Shown here piece by piece: positions 33,330 through 44,600 of a DNA stretch of 55,175 nt. The stretch is from the NCBI GenBank assembly GCA_027575765.1, contig JANBPT010000215.1, positions 1 through 55,175 of the forward strand. The letters run 5' to 3'. Every line of letters begins with the position of its first letter. Position 1 is the stretch's first letter. The position numbers were made by a program, and so were the translations under genes. The stretch comes from Tieghemiomyces parasiticus (lineage: Eukaryota; Kickxellomycota; Dimargaritomycetes; Dimargaritales; Dimargaritaceae). Below the pieces are notes generated by a model, which had not been told where the DNA came from, did not search any database, and was given only the letters and a program-made list of their open reading frames with translations.

Positions 33330-34884
33330 ATGATGAGCTCGCTACGCCGCAGCCCCCGGGTGGTTCAGAAGACCTCCGCCGTCCAGGGCCCCACCAAGGC
33401 GGTCAAGACGGCGGTGGCCAAGTCCACCATAAAGTCCGCAACCGCCAGCCCTGGCGTCAGCAAACGCAAGGTGAAAGCCACCGAGAAGCCGGCAGTCAAA
33501 CCCACCCGCTCGCCGAAGAAGAAAGTCCGTGTGGGCGATCCTGCGGCCGAGAATGGTCCAAGGTATGCTTTCAACAACCACACCAAATCTTACACTAGTT
33601 GGGACGAAGTTAGTCATCAATTTGACTATAGCTGTGCTGTAATATGAACTATACCATTGACATTCCCTCCCCCCTTACCTTAACGACTCCCCTCCCCCGT
33701 TTTCCTCTAATCTACTATACCGGCACGATCTACCCTAGTGGGGCCACTATAGCCAAGCGTATTCGAGACCTGGTTGAAACTCGCACCGCACTGACAGGTC
33801 TGTCCTCGATCCCAACCGGCCCCCCGACCATTGATGCGGGGCTAGCGCATCTGGCGCGGGTCGAACCAGCGCTAGCCGACTTTATCAAGACGCGAAACCC
33901 GCACGCCGTGTTTGCCGTTGAACACCCCCCACAAAAGTCCATCTTTGCCAGCCTGGTCAAATCGATCGTATACCAGCAGATCCATGGCAAAGCCGCCGCG
34001 TCTATTTTCCGCCGGTTCCTGGGCCTTTTTCAGCCTCCCGCTGAAATCACCACCCCCGAGGAACCCATCACAGCCGTATCTTGGGACGTGGATTTTGATC
34101 GGTTCCCCGCGCCAGCAGACGTTGTTAAGTTGTCCATCGATGAGCTACGGACTGCGGGATTGTCGAATCAGAAGGTAAGTGTGAGGGAGATGGAGAGCAG
34201 ATATTGCTTTGTTTCTAAAACCAAGGGAATTTGGTGGCCTCAAAGAGGGGGGGGAGGGAGATTCATGGTTTTGACGTGGCCAGTGACTAACGCCAACTCT
34301 AACCAAACAATAATAATAATATCCGCACGGTGACTGACGCTATGCTGACAACAGGCCTCCTACATTATGGACCTGGCTCAGCGGTTCCATTCGGGCGAGA
34401 TTGACGCCGACAAGCTATTAACGTTGAGTGACGAGGAAATTTCCAAGGCCCTCTGTCGCGTCAAAGGTATCGGTCCGGTAAGTGATAGTCTACTGGCGAT
34501 TGATTGGCACTCTAACCAAATCGCCCCTCGGATAGCTAATTGCCTCTTTGGTCTGTGGAGCGCCTGCCGCCGTTTCTAGCCCCAATTGACTCCCTCCTTC
34601 TCCCTTTTGTTTTTCACAACCCGCGGTACCTGACCTAACAGTGGACGGCAGACATGTTTCTCATGTTTTACCTCCAGCGTCTAGACGTGTTCCCCGTCTT
34701 GGACTTTGGTGTTCGCAAAGGGATGCGGCAGCACTTTGGCTTGCCGGCCGAAACCAAGACCAACGCCCGGGTGAGCCCCACGCACCAAGAACTGACAGCA
34801 CTGGCTGAGGCTTGGAAACCCTATCGCAGCCTGGGATCCTGGTACATGTGGCAGCTATGCGATGTGAAGACGGTAGAAGATTAA
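33330..34884 (+). CDS. DNA-3-methyladenine glycosylase II, HhH-GPD family (four exons)
   Basis: Exons 33330-33562, 33739-34174, 34355-34477 and 34642-34884 join to 344 residues. This is an AlkA/Mag1-type base-excision enzyme that removes alkylated purines. The helix-hairpin-helix is CRVKGIGPWTADMFLMF (257-273) and the catalytic Asp should be Asp285 in DVFPVLDFGVRKG. Other landmarks are FASLVKSIVYQQIHGKAA (147-164) and, near the end, AEAWKPYRSLGSWYMW. A short Lys/Arg/Ala-rich N-terminal tail (residues 1-68, with KKKVRVG) looks like a DNA-binding or nuclear-import extension. Introns are 176, 180 and 164 bp; intron 1 has a GTATGC donor. Two ATGs are adjacent at the start; the first is annotated. 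The protein is nuclear by expectation. Confidence 0.93.
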
Positions 34885-35927
34885 CGTATGGGTGGGGGGG
34901 GCATCAGAAGTGCCGCCAGCGCTCTTGTAGACACCAAGTTTTAGTACTCATTAAAGTTTGCAGCGTTAAAAGCTGCTCAAGAGTCGAGGGGAGCAGGGGG
35001 CGGCGGATACTATTAAATGGTTTTATGAGGGCGGCGGGAGAGGAGGGCCTAGTTAGCCGTTAGGGTTATCCCGATCACGACGGGTGGGTTTTGGTATGGT
35101 TGCACTTTAACCAGACGCTCCTGCCGATAAATGAGGCGGTGGCTGACTATGGTATGACCTAGTGTTCTCCCTCCCCCTCCCCACTCGCTCCTAAAATGAC
35201 CTGGCGGAAGGTGCAGCATCTCTCATCGTCGTCCCACTGTGTATTGATGTAGCCTAAATGGTGCTCATCAAATGACTAAACAATAGGTTGTGCAGACTGC
35301 CAATTTAGAAATCCTGTAAATAGGTTCGATTGCTGTTGTCAAGTGGTAACCGGACTTATCACTCGGTGAAGTGCGCGTATGCCTATAATGATGCCCCGTG
35401 CATCTGGAAGTGAATACCCCCCATTTCCATCGTATTGCACTACCCTACACATAGCTAAGGAGCCGCCAACTAGCACAATTAATTTAAATGTCCTAATGGA
35501 TGATGCTGCCTAACGGATGTAACCTTAATCGCCCGTCAGACGTGCTGTCCCGTCATCTCCGACTTTTCCGCCACTGGTTTGAATTAGATCGCAGCGGCGC
35601 AGGACAGAGGGTACACAGCCCCCCCCTGCTTCACTTCCACTCTTTTTCCGCCCTTCAGTCATGAGGAAGTACGACTAAACATGACTATACGGCAGTTCCT
35701 CCTCATGAGGTCGCTGACTGCCATGGCCTGCCTCGAGCGGTCGTGGCTACTGACTATAAGTAAGCGGCGATACCGCTACGGAACTACTGCCACATACAAA
35801 TTATTGGCGTTAGCTGCGATATTCGCTCAATCCGCTAGACAACGCTGTTAGGAATCTAGTTTCCTCTCTTTTTCAAAGTGTATAACCCCTCTTGATTTTT
35901 TCCCCACTTCACATCTCTATAATATCC
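34885..35927. other. intergenic, glycosylase to secreted-protein gene
   Basis: About 1 kb, AT-rich at the right end. TATAAC at 35880-35885 lies 42 bp before the next start codon and may be its core promoter. No coding frame is supported. Confidence 0.5.
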
Positions 35928-36530
35928 ATGAAGGTCCCGTTCGCCTCCCTGGCAGCTATGGCCCTGGTCTCCACTATCTGCCTGGCGGCTCCAAGTGGAG
36001 AACTAGGTGACACCCCGTCGCCTATAGATCTCAATCAACGACTTTCATTGTCACCGTCGCTATCATCGCCGACCAGCCCCGCCCTCAAGCGTAAGCTGTC
36101 CGTTTCGGATACCGCACAGCCTGGACTCGCCAACCTGACCTCCCCCGACTCTGCTACCTCCGACGAATCTATATTCAGCGACAACCCCGAAGTTGATCAG
36201 GCCGGCGATGCCACACTCCAGGGTTTGATTGTAGAGGCCCGGTCCCGCCGTCGCTTACTTGACAACTTGTACGACGAAATTGGAGCATCCCAGCGGGTCC
36301 TTGAGGAGGTGTATGGCTTAGAAGAGGCCAGGAGCGACCCCCGTTTCAAGGAACTGGTGGTGAAGGTGAATACCCTCACGTGGACCATGGTCAGGCAAAT
36401 GGGGCTCCAAGTGCAGACGCTGGACCATATCAGCCAGGAAATCTATCGGCTGGATCACCAGGCACGTGAAGAGGCACTGCAGTCGACGGAGGAGCGGCCA
36501 ACGAAGCGCGCCCGTGAGGATTCATCCTAG
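35928..36530 (+). CDS. small secreted helical protein, unknown function
   Basis: Single-exon 200-residue protein that I do not recognise. Residues 1-20 (MKVPFASLAAMALVSTICLA) are a clear signal peptide with a likely cut before Ala21. Residues 21-95 are disordered, Ser/Pro/Asp-rich and include KRK at 54-56, which could be a Kex2-type processing site or part of a nuclear signal. Residues 95-187 are predicted helical with heptad-like Leu/Val spacing (LIVEARSRRRLLDNLYDEIG, LEEVYGLEEA, MGLQVQTLDHISQEIYRLDHQA), so probably coiled coil. The tail RPTKRARED (190-198 region) resembles a monopartite nuclear localisation signal. There are no cysteines after the signal peptide. The start is chosen as the Met of the signal peptide; the open frame runs 12 codons further up. 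A secreted effector is one possibility; no function is assigned. Confidence 0.72.
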   Translation: MKVPFASLAAMALVSTICLAAPSGELGDTPSPIDLNQRLSLSPSLSSPTSPALKRKLSVSDTAQPGLANLTSPDSATSDESIFSDNPEVDQAGDATLQGLIVEARSRRRLLDNLYDEIGASQRVLEEVYGLEEARSDPRFKELVVKVNTLTWTMVRQMGLQVQTLDHISQEIYRLDHQAREEALQSTEERPTKRAREDSS

Positions 36531-36746
36531 TCCAACCTTATGGCCCGAGGGAAGGGAAAAAGGAGACTATTTAGTCTCGGTCTACAATGCCCCTCCCCTT
36601 CCCTCATCCGTCCCCTACATTATATTTACATATCATTGTCCCTTATAGCCTAACATGTCTAAAGTATACTCAATTTAGAACAAATGAGACTTCCGATTCT
36701 CTATCGCTTGACGGCCATAACCTAACACGGTTACTGGAGTCGGGCA
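36531..36746. other. convergent 3' region, secreted protein and TatD genes
   Basis: These 216 bp lie between two converging stop codons and are AT-rich, with no coding frame. Both 3' ends must lie here. Confidence 0.5.
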
Positions 36747-37895
36747 TTACGCGGGCATGGGATCGGTTACCCGGAAGAATTCGGCCGAGTTGAGGTGCAG
36801 TTGTTTGACCATTTGATCGAGAGGCAGCTCCTTGACCTGGGCCATGCGACGGGCGATGGTAAGCATGTTATGGTCGACCTCCGCTGGGTCGCACACGTCC
36901 GTTTCGATCAGCAGCCGGTCAAGTGGTACCGCCGCTATGCGGGCGTTGGTCTGAGGTGAGCGGGCATTGATTGTTGCGGAGAAACTGAAGTAAAATCGGC
37001 GCCCATAGTCACCAGGTAGCTTAAGGATCTGCCGCAGGATATCAACCGACCCGGAATACGAGTGCATCATAACCCGTACGGGTACCGGGTCGGTTAGATC
37101 TTCGTCCTCCCGAACAGCAGGGCCGTCAGGGTGAGGGCGGCGTTGTTTTCGTTGTTTGAGTGTTCGGCGATACGTTTGGACCTTTTCGCGTACCCACTTG
37201 TAGAGCGGATCGGCGGCCTTGACGCAATGTACCGAGACGGGCCGCCCATACTCGATAGCAAGGTCCCACTGACGAACAAAGACGAGGGTCTGACAGGGGT
37301 AGTCGTACAGCTTCTGGGTGGAAAGATCGACGGCAAGGCGGTCCAATCCGATCTCACCTACGATGGCCTCTGGGTACCGTTCGAGCAGACGGCGCAGACG
37401 GCCCAGCCAGGGCATGGCGTCCAGTACAGCCTGGAGATCGACTGGGAGAACGAAGGGCGTAATGGGATCGGAGGAAGGAGGGCAAAGGATGCGGTTACCT
37501 TGCGGCCCCTGGGCGACGGTTGGCTCGGTAGCCCACGGGTGGAGGCCGAAGCCCGGTAGGATACGGCCGTGGATAGCCAGCGCATCGGTGTCGTTGGTGG
37601 GCGCAGTAAGGGCTGTCTGCCCACCGATATGACCCGGCCGTGCCGTCGATGGGGAAGCCAGAGCGTCCTGGCGGCCATTCCAGGGACTCTCAAGGAGCCT
37701 TTCGAGGTGGTCCCAGTTGGATTCACGCCAACCCATGACCGCTAGGTGCCTGGTCTGGAGCCGGTCAAGGGTCGCCCAGCAGGCAGGGCTAAAGTCGAGG
37801 TCCTCATGGATGTGGCAATGGGCGTCGACCAAGTGCGGGTAAAGACCAGCCTCGTCACAAGGACTGGCTGAAGCTGGGGACGAGGGGGGCTCCAT
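36747..37895 (-). CDS. TatD-family metal-dependent hydrolase
   Basis: Single-exon 382-residue amidohydrolase-fold protein of the TatD family, probably the fungal Cut9-interacting (Scn1) branch. TatD proteins are metal-dependent DNases linked to DNA repair and apoptosis. Metal-binding motifs are in order: LVDAHCHIHED (22-32) with His26 and His28, GFGLHPW (115-121), GEIGLDR (180-186) with Glu181, PVSVHCV (219-225) with His223, VMMHSYSG (275-282) with His278, and LIETDVC (329-335) with Asp333. All expected ligands are present, so the enzyme should be active. Two loops are expanded against bacterial TatD (about 260 residues): 70-105 and the Arg/Lys-rich 238-270. The start is the first Met of the frame. 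Confidence 0.9.
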   Translation of the reverse strand: MEPPSSPASASPCDEAGLYPHLVDAHCHIHEDLDFSPACWATLDRLQTRHLAVMGWRESNWDHLERLLESPWNGRQDALASPSTARPGHIGGQTALTAPTNDTDALAIHGRILPGFGLHPWATEPTVAQGPQGNRILCPPSSDPITPFVLPVDLQAVLDAMPWLGRLRRLLERYPEAIVGEIGLDRLAVDLSTQKLYDYPCQTLVFVRQWDLAIEYGRPVSVHCVKAADPLYKWVREKVQTYRRTLKQRKQRRPHPDGPAVREDEDLTDPVPVRVMMHSYSGSVDILRQILKLPGDYGRRFYFSFSATINARSPQTNARIAAVPLDRLLIETDVCDPAEVDHNMLTIARRMAQVKELPLDQMVKQLHLNSAEFFRVTDPMPA

Positions 37896-39462
37896 GGGGA
37901 GAGCTACTGAGGAGGGGAACTGAATGTGAGGTGCATGCGCTGGAAGCAGGTTGGCGACAGAGACGCAAAGCTTGAGAAGTAAGACCAGTACGGTAACAGC
38001 AACAGCCGGTTAAGGATAGCAATGGCCGAGCTATTGAGGGTAGGTACTTGAGGACTACCCTTGAGCAAACTGCGGAGAATACGACTCTAACGTCATGATG
38101 GCTACTAGAGTCCAGCCCGCTTGCGCCGCAGTCGCAGGGATTCGCCACCCGCGAAGAGTAGGGTGGCTTTTTCACTGCATCACCGGCATGCCACCACACC
38201 ATGCATCATTGTCGTGGAGGCAACAGTGACACTTTAACGGTGCTCAGTGGTGCCAGTCCAGCCGCAATGTGCCCCGTTTTTGACTATTGGGATAGAGCGT
38301 CGAAAGTTTGGCCTTGCAGTAAGATGTTTAGGGTGAACGCTTCACCAACAGCGGTTAGACAGTATGTTCTACATGGGGCACCTGATGTACCATAGCCACC
38401 TGCCCTGCACGTTCTAGCCCCAACGGTATACACTTCCTCTGGGTAAATAAACCCTGCCCAGCCGTTTTTAGCGTATTACATGCGTGATCGGCTCAACACC
38501 CAACCCTTGCACCCGAGCGATTTCCGGACCTGTTAGGTTAAGGTAGGGGGGGCATCGGATCGGGGCGTTGTGCTTTTACCCTGACCTGTTGACCAATACG
38601 CTTTAAACACTTGGCCAGTAGGTTTGGGGAATTTTCTCACAAGGCTAAATACCCCGGCCCCTTTACCGGCCAGCGAACCTATCGGAGCACCCTCCTGGTT
38701 GCTGGGGAAATCCTTTCAGCTGGCGCTCGATAACTTTTCCGCCCCGCCCAATTTCCGAGCAAGTTAGCTGATGCCACGTGGCAAAAAGTTTTGGCACATT
38801 ACCGGGGCATTCTTGGTATTCAGCGCCATCATTGGCGGCTAGGGCTTGATTGCAAACATCCCTGTCCGACCCCAAAGCCTGAACTACTAGTATCACTTCT
38901 GCCACGTTAGCACAAACAGCCCACTCTGTCGTTGTTCGTCAGACAAGAGAAAAAATATCCAGTCATAAAGCCTTCCATTGGCCGTGAGCCGAATCACCAC
39001 TGACCCTATCAGTCGGCAGCTATCAGGTTCGCACGTAGCTCAAACAAGCACCCCTTATCGTGTGATTTACTAGCTGGTCTAAACTGCCTTTTCCCCAGGT
39101 TCTGACGAGTAAACACTGCCATTAAACGATCTGGGAGCCTCCCTCCTCCTAATGGTAAAACACATGCGGGTCAACCTGTAACTACTTGACACGTTGAACA
39201 CTAGCAACTCGCCCCCATCTGACGGCCAGGTAACGCCGTAGTACATAAAGACCCCCTACCCCCTACCACCTCCAGCATTCTTCTCCCACCATTTCTAATA
39301 GCCGCTTTCCGATTTCTCAGCCATACTGCACGCCTTACATTTACCTGAATCGAACCATACAGACGTTCAAGGGGCTGCCGCCCAACTCCCAGCAACACTC
39401 ATAGTCTACCACTACCCACCTACAGTTCATCTCCCTCTCGTGCCATTCCCTCCCCAAGCGCC
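37896..39462. other. intergenic, TatD to ACR3
   Basis: About 1.6 kb between two divergent starts. No supported gene. Open frames (for example 38663-38905 on the minus strand) lack an ATG or family resemblance. The last 250 bp before ACR3 are rich in C and A and should hold its promoter. Confidence 0.5.
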
Positions 39463-40641
39463 ATGACGGAAAAAGTCCACCCTGCAGAGGTGGCCGACCC
39501 GCCGCCCACCCTCCTCGAAGTTTTCCGCTCACTCCCGCTGACGGACCGCCTCCTGCCGCTCATGATCCTGATTACCATGGTCACCGGTGCGCTCATTGGC
39601 AACTACGTCGACGCGGCCCCAGTGGCCATCAACCGTATCACGCTCAGTGACGTGTCTCTGCCCATGTTTATCGGTCTCCTGGTCATGATGTATCCGGTTC
39701 TCTGCAAAGTGGCGTACGAAACGGTCGGCAGTATCGTTCGGCGCCGCGAATTCTGGTACCGGTTCCTCTTTTCGTTTGTCGCCAACTGGGTCTTTAGCCC
39801 GCTCATCATGACTGGGCTGGCCTGGGCCACCCTGCCCGACCTCCCGGGTTACCGTAATGGGGTGATTCTAGTCGGAATCGCGCGCTGTATTGCCATGGTG
39901 TTTATCTGGAACGACCTCGCCCACGGGGATCGTGATTACCTCGCCCTGCTGGTGGCCCTGAACTCCGTGCTTCAGATCGCCCTTTACGCACCCCTGGCCA
40001 TTTTTTACATCCGCGTTCTGTCCCCGGCCTCCAATCACACCTTTGAACTAGATTACTGGACGGTTTGCCGGAGCGTCCTGATTTTCCTGGGTGCTCCACT
40101 GGTGGCCGCCATCCTGACCCGCCTATTTATCATTTACGCCCTCCGCCAACGAGCTTGGTATGAGCGTCGGTTTCTCCCCTGGATTTCCCCGCTCTCCCTC
40201 ATCGGCTTGTTGTTCACCATTTTAGTCATGTTCATCGCGCAGGGCAGCAACATTGTCGAGCAGATTGGCTCCGTCTTCCGCGTGTGCGTCCCCTTGCTTA
40301 TCTACTTCCCGTTGGTGTTTTTCGGCACCGCCTTCGTTGGCTTGCGTGTCTTCCGCTTCGACTACCCACAGTGCGTCGCCCAGGCCTTTACGGCCGCCAG
40401 CTCCAACTTTGAGCTTGCTATCGGCGTGGCCATCGCCACCTTTGGGATGGATTCCAACGAGGCCCTGGCCAGCGTGGTGGGACCACTCATTGAGGTTCCC
40501 GTCCTCCTCTGCCTCGTCTACGTCTGTCTTTGGCTGCGCCCACGCTTCTTTAATCCTCAAACTGATTTGCCCTGGCCACGCCAGGAGAAATCCAATGCTA
40601 TTTTGATCGAGAGTGATGATCGGAAGGCGGAGACCCAGTAA
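39463..40641 (+). CDS. ACR3: arsenite efflux transporter ACR3
   Basis: Single-exon 392-residue membrane protein of the ACR3 (bile acid:Na+ symporter fold) family, about 10 transmembrane helices. It exports arsenite across the plasma membrane or into the vacuole and so gives arsenic resistance. The conserved block GIARCIAMVFIWNDLAHGD (138-156) holds the critical Cys142. The second hallmark is QAFTAASSNFELAIGVAIATFG (307-328) with Glu317. Membrane segments begin near residues 31, 65, 103, 136, 160, 202, 240, 273, 316 and 340. The cytosolic tail is short and charged. The start is the first Met and is followed by a short acidic N-terminus. No arsenate reductase gene is in the window. Confidence 0.94.
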   Translation: MTEKVHPAEVADPPPTLLEVFRSLPLTDRLLPLMILITMVTGALIGNYVDAAPVAINRITLSDVSLPMFIGLLVMMYPVLCKVAYETVGSIVRRREFWYRFLFSFVANWVFSPLIMTGLAWATLPDLPGYRNGVILVGIARCIAMVFIWNDLAHGDRDYLALLVALNSVLQIALYAPLAIFYIRVLSPASNHTFELDYWTVCRSVLIFLGAPLVAAILTRLFIIYALRQRAWYERRFLPWISPLSLIGLLFTILVMFIAQGSNIVEQIGSVFRVCVPLLIYFPLVFFGTAFVGLRVFRFDYPQCVAQAFTAASSNFELAIGVAIATFGMDSNEALASVVGPLIEVPVLLCLVYVCLWLRPRFFNPQTDLPWPRQEKSNAILIESDDRKAETQ

Positions 40642-40850
40642 TACTACCTATTAATTTATATTGTCACTGTTTAAAATTTCGGCTTCCTCAAAGCTGAATG
40701 GTGTATAATTTATATATGCCTTCACTCAGTACTATAGGCACTTCATAAAGATTTCAGCACCACTAATGTGAGTGAGGTTTATTTATAATAATGGCCATCA
40801 CTCTATATCACCCGACGACCTCGTTTTAGCCAGCTACCATACCAGGCTCT
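40642..40850. other. short AT-rich spacer after ACR3
   Basis: About 200 bp, strongly AT-rich, with the ACR3 3' region. AATAAA-like sequence is present on the minus strand near 40776-40784, downstream of the decayed transposase. Confidence 0.45.
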
Positions 40851-41656
40851 CTAATCATTTGGCTGGAGCTTGACTGGCTCCAATTGCCAGGCGTCCGTGA
40901 CCACCTCCCCAGTGGCGACCTTCTTACCCTGCAGCCGCTGTTTGATATCCCTGAACAGCCAGAAGTCGCAGGGGGGCAGATCAGCAGGACTGTAGGGAGG
41001 GGCTGGCAAAAGTTTGAGTTTAGAGATGGAAACGTAGGTCTGGGTAGCTGCAGCACAATATGGTGGCGCATTATCATGGTAGAGCCACAGGGGGAAACAA
41101 CCCAGGCTTTCACGTGCCTTTACCCAGGTCTGGAGCATGGATTCCAAGCCATAAGTTATGTAGTGGCTGGCAGAGAACTTCACACCAAGGGGCTTAACGC
41201 GCAGGTGTAACCGACCGCATCTGGTAAACAAAGGTCAGCATAGCCTTGGGTGTGGCATGGCCCCGGAATGTATCATCGTCACCTGACGAGTGGTCAGACC
41301 GGGTTCTCATCTGCAAAAGCGTGGTGACCCGTACGAAAGCGAGCTAGCCACCCGTTATCGGTGGTGCAGGAAGGGGCAGCCAAGCCCAGCGTGACTGCCT
41401 GTTTAGTTAGGATGTAGTCCGCCTTGTGCTCTTTGGAATAATATTGATAAATGAGAATCCATATATCGCGCCTGGTAAAGTTGGGCGGGGTGGGGGGATG
41501 GAGCTTTGGAAGTCGACATGATGGAGAGATAAAAACGCAAGTCATGTCGGGAGGAATGGTCCAATCCTGGAATGGTTTGTACCATTCGATTCCTCGCCTA
41601 AGACACTCCTTGATTTCATCTTCAACGCTAATGTTCGAGGCCCTAAGCTTCGACAA
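40851..41656 (-). pseudogene. decayed mariner-type transposase fragment
   Basis: On the minus strand the 3' part (41231-40851) encodes the C-terminal half of a Tc1/mariner transposase: WLYHDNAPPYCAAATQTYVS followed by PPYSPADLPPCDFWLFRDIK. The Asp of HDNAPPY and the Asp of PPCDFW lie 36 residues apart, close to the DD34D spacing, and the PYSP.DL.PCDFWLF signature is diagnostic of mariner. Upstream (41656-41294) a second open frame contains TDNGWLARFRTGHHAF, which resembles helix-turn-helix DNA-binding segments of such transposases. The two frames are not continuous: stops and a frame change separate them near 41230-41290, and the first catalytic Asp is not identifiable. No matching terminal inverted repeats were seen. 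It is a broken remnant; whether both pieces came from one element is inference. Confidence 0.65.
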
Positions 41657-44600
41657 ACTTGAACTTAAAGTGCCTTTTATAGTAGTAGAAAATCGATCAT
41701 TTCCTTTCTTAACACCTGGCGCGGGCGACTAGACCCCGCGGTTGCCAGATCACCTTCCCCAACTCAGAATCAAGCGGACAGTAACCGCATCGCGGCAACG
41801 GTACACTGTCTTGCCGCTACCCATCCCACTCAAACGACTTCCTTGTAGCCATTGGTTTGCCTTATTTGACTCACCGCTATTCACCAAGTCACTCCTCCCC
41901 AACTGGTCAATCAAGCCAACGTACCTTACAGCACTCTAAAGGAACCCCCTCTCGCCAACTGGCTATATAAGCCCAAAATCCTACATTTCATTTAATTTTC
42001 ATTACTACTTATTGTAGTAGGTGTTAACAAGAGGCCGCAAGATAAGCATATAATTGAAGCGAGTGTGTAGTGATGGTGTTTTATTGACACTGACAAACGA
42101 TTGGCTTCATCTATAGCGGGAGTTCCTAGTGACTCGGAGGCTCCTGTCAGTCTGCCGTTGGTGAAAGGATAGATGAGGAGGTGATCGTTGGCTGTGGAGG
42201 TTGGTTTCCTGCCAGCCCGTCACCTAGGTTAGAGGATGGTTGTGATAACGTATGGAAGTTTGGTTACACAAGGGTCGCCATTAGCCAGCAATTGGCTTCC
42301 AAGCAGAAGAGTGCATAAGGCGACAGGTGAAGGAGGAAGGATATGAATGACATGGGCTGTCGTTGCTATTCGTTTAGTGGGTGTTGCTATAAGTACGCCT
42401 GGTGGCGTGCATGAGGTCGCTGCTTTGGCCAACCATACTTATACAGGACTATAATCCAACAGAACCGAACTTTGGGTCTCGATTTACCACATCTCGCCGC
42501 AAATAAAAATTAATCCTAGTATGGGCTACAGTAGGTCCCTCACTTGACAGCATACCCATAGGCTTAATGTGAGCGCCTATACGCCTTCCACTCCCTTTGA
42601 CCAAATCCTCCACATCTACACTTCTCACCAACTCTATCATTATGCAAACCTTGTACCTTGCTGTCGCAACTTACTGCTCTACTAGAGGGCCTTTATCCTG
42701 CTACTTGTGGGCTGCCAGCTGCCTTGTATAATTTTTATTCATATATATTCACTCGTACACCACTTCCTGCCATCAGTGTGCTTGCACCGGCCAAGTGACC
42801 TTATTACAATTCCCCGTCTGGGACTCTGTAGGGCCATACCAACTGGTCAACTCTGGCAAAGGGTACATAACCACGGACATATATCACGCCGGAGAGTCAT
42901 TGCACTTGTGTCGTACATTCGCCTTTTTCTGCCCTTATCGTTTTTTTCCTAATTAATCCGAGCCCGTAGGTTTCCGTCTGCCGTACCTCATCTATCAAAC
43001 CAAGCTTTAGGACTTCCGGTTTCATTTGCAGTGTGTCGTATTGACCGTCTGGTCGCTCTTTTACCGCCCCTTCACAGCCTGACCCAGTATACCGGCATGC
43101 TAAAGATGGATATAATACTTTCGAACGTGCCCTGCTCTGCTGTGAAGGTCTAACTATATAAATTTATCTTACTCTAACCCCTTTGACTTCCTTCAAAACT
43201 ATTTTTATTCACTACATTTTTAGTTAATAACGATAAATGCCCGACAAGGACGCAAGTTGATCCGATGTTGTTGATACCGTTGGATTGAACAGCCTACTAA
43301 CGACTGCCTTACAGCACCCAGCACCCAGCCACTTGAGAACCGCTACCTTCCTGGCAGCACCACTAGAACTGGTGCAGCTGCTAAGGGGCTTAGTGGAACC
43401 TCTCTAGATTCGGGTCAATCCGACCCTCGATGGTTCCGGGGAGTTTCATCAATTGTATTTAATTTATGACCTAATATCACAACACCAATCCCAATCGCGA
43501 TGGGTTGCCGATGCCGTGTGGTGTTCACGGGGGAATACAACTGTCGTGTGACCCCACAGTTTTCACCCGACTCACCATCTTCCCTGGCACTAGCGGACCT
43601 TCGTTGCTGCTTCATAATCGAAGGGGAGAGGGGATTTAGGTACTTGCGAGGCAGGGCGCTCGTGCAACCCTCAATTATTTCATTAAGCCCATTAACTCGC
43701 ACTGGACCCATCCTACCCTTTCGGGTCCGTGTTTTGCGCCCGTGCCTTCCCAATCCGTCTCTCCCCAACACCAATCATTTTTTCTCAGGGTGGAGGTACT
43801 GTGGGAATCGTCCACTTCCCTCTCGGCGACGCCGGATGGTATCGCCCAGACTGTCTAGAATAGGTGTAAGGTGGGGTTTCCTCTAATGCTCTGATGGTAT
43901 ATTGAGGGTGGTGAGCTTGTCACGTGTACGAGAAAAAAAAGGAGAACGGAAGGCTGGTCAGTTGACCCGCTCGATTAGGACGGGTTTGACCAGGACAACG
44001 GTATAGACGTGGACAATACGTTTGGGCGGTATAGGGTTGGTCACGAAGGTAATATTAATTAGATGTAAACACATCGATTTCATATATGGTCGACAGACGA
44101 TGACCAGATTACTCAATAGGTTTTGCCTAGTCATTCGTTAAGGGATCGATTGTAGTCGGAATACGCTTACGTATTCCTGTGAGTCACTAATAGTCAACCA
44201 GCGAGGGCCCATGTCCACACTCTTTCTATAAAATAAGGGGGGAGGCGCAACTTTAAGAAACACAGACTGAGCCGTCTAGCTACAGCTCCGGAATTCAGTA
44301 CGATGTACGCCATTGAGTAGTAGTGAGGATGATTAGGAACTCGATCTCCTTTTCCGGTGCCACTTCTCCTAGCAAACCCCCTCCCCGTAAAGCGCAGATA
44401 GTAATTGCATAACATTCGCTTACAAAGTATACCGATCCGATGAAACAGCAATACGGCTTCCAGCCGCGGAATAACTTTCGAGACTACCCCAGAAGTGCAG
44501 AGAAAATGGTTCGATTATAAGCCACAAGCTGCCTAGGGTTGAGTGGTTGGAAAGGCTGTCGTTAAGCGATTACCAGGGTTCCCAAAACCAATTATCAAGC

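Noticed and set aside
35320..35345. GGTTCGATT, tRNA T-loop-like (also at 1410 and 44505)
   Set aside because: No paired T-stem, acceptor stem or A-box at the right distance.
43500..43886. 128-codon ATG frame
   Set aside because: It shows Arg/Pro/Ser noise, an overlapping frame on the other strand, and no recognisable domain.
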